Assembly: GCA_037443205.1 (NCBI GenBank)
Contig: JBBIOU010000014.1
Location: forward strand, 1-64,000
Source of the DNA: JBBIOU01 sp037443205
GTDB taxonomy: Bacteria; Bacteroidota; Bacteroidia; Flavobacteriales_D; UBA2798
Reading direction: 5' to 3'
DNA: 64,000 bases
A model generated the notes under the pieces. The model worked only from the letters and a program-made list of their open reading frames with translations, did not search any database and was not told the DNA's origin. Below are positions 63,819 to 64,000 of the stretch, in pieces; within the stretch, counting starts at the first letter, position 1; each line of letters begins with the position of its first letter. The position numbers and the translations under genes were made by a program.

Positions 63819-64000
63819 TGCTGCCTGTAAACATGATGCCTATCAGTATCTGTTGATAAATGATAGCTTTACCCCAAATTCAATGGGTAATGCATACTTT
63901 CAATAATAGTTTAATCCTATTTTGGGTTAATATGAACCTTTATCAAAACAATGTGTACAGACCTGCAAATTATACATTATGCAGGCTCAATTACAATCAT

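Overview
The window is a gene-dense, AT-rich segment of a chromosome from the phylum Bacteroidota. Several things point to this. There are type IX secretion signals: a gliding-motility type C-terminal domain on the adhesin at the left edge, a C-terminal sorting domain on the subtilase, and a PorD-like gene in the bamD-rpoZ-coaBC cluster. Bacteroidota-specific families such as DUF4625 are present. Promoters fit TTG/TTTG, 17-23 bases, then TAnnTTTG, often very close to the start codon. I cannot name the genus. No tRNA, rRNA or CRISPR array was seen.

Layout. 1-13.7 kb (mostly minus strand): surface and envelope genes. These are a giant Ig-repeat adhesin cut by the window edge, two small exported proteins, an outer-membrane barrel with calcium-binding type-3 repeats and SPOR-like repeats, a second SPOR-like protein, a LOG-family enzyme, a secreted subtilase and a DUF4625 lipoprotein. 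13.8-20 kb (plus): hutI, a polysaccharide flippase, a MATE transporter, an LpxD-like acyltransferase and a GAF-SpoIIE phosphatase. 20-23.4 kb: 5-formyl-THF cyclo-ligase, a TauE/SafE permease, an OmpA-family protein and a small membrane protein.

23.5-31.6 kb is the most distinctive part. A dabA-dabB-SulP inorganic-carbon uptake operon, followed by DUF2490 and DUF167 genes, lies in DNA that reads more AT-rich than its surroundings. It is bounded on the left by a decayed IS30-type transposase and on the right by what looks like an IS3-type remnant. This looks like an acquired dissolved-inorganic-carbon island. I found no carbonic anhydrase in the window.

31.7-40 kb (minus): sucAB (2-oxoglutarate dehydrogenase E1 and E2), then porD-coaBC-rpoZ-bamD and a coiled-coil lipoprotein. 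40-47 kb: an M61 peptidase with PDZ, a small lipoprotein, an ECF sigma factor overlapping a gene for an anti-sigma/TonB hybrid, birA, and rsfS-ftsH-DUF2007-cdsA. 48-51 kb: OsmC, a Cys/Met-metabolism PLP enzyme and rarA. 51.3-55.9 kb: two SGNH hydrolases and an MBOAT O-acyltransferase with end-to-start overlaps, a likely polysaccharide O-acylation machine. 55.9-63.8 kb: DUF2400, a DASS transporter, isoaspartyl peptidase, a methyltransferase and a pair of M16 peptidases.

A 133-bp interspersed palindromic repeat occurs at 12.66 kb and 60.12 kb, with an 11-bp core inverted between the two copies. A degenerate relative lies near 51.15 kb.
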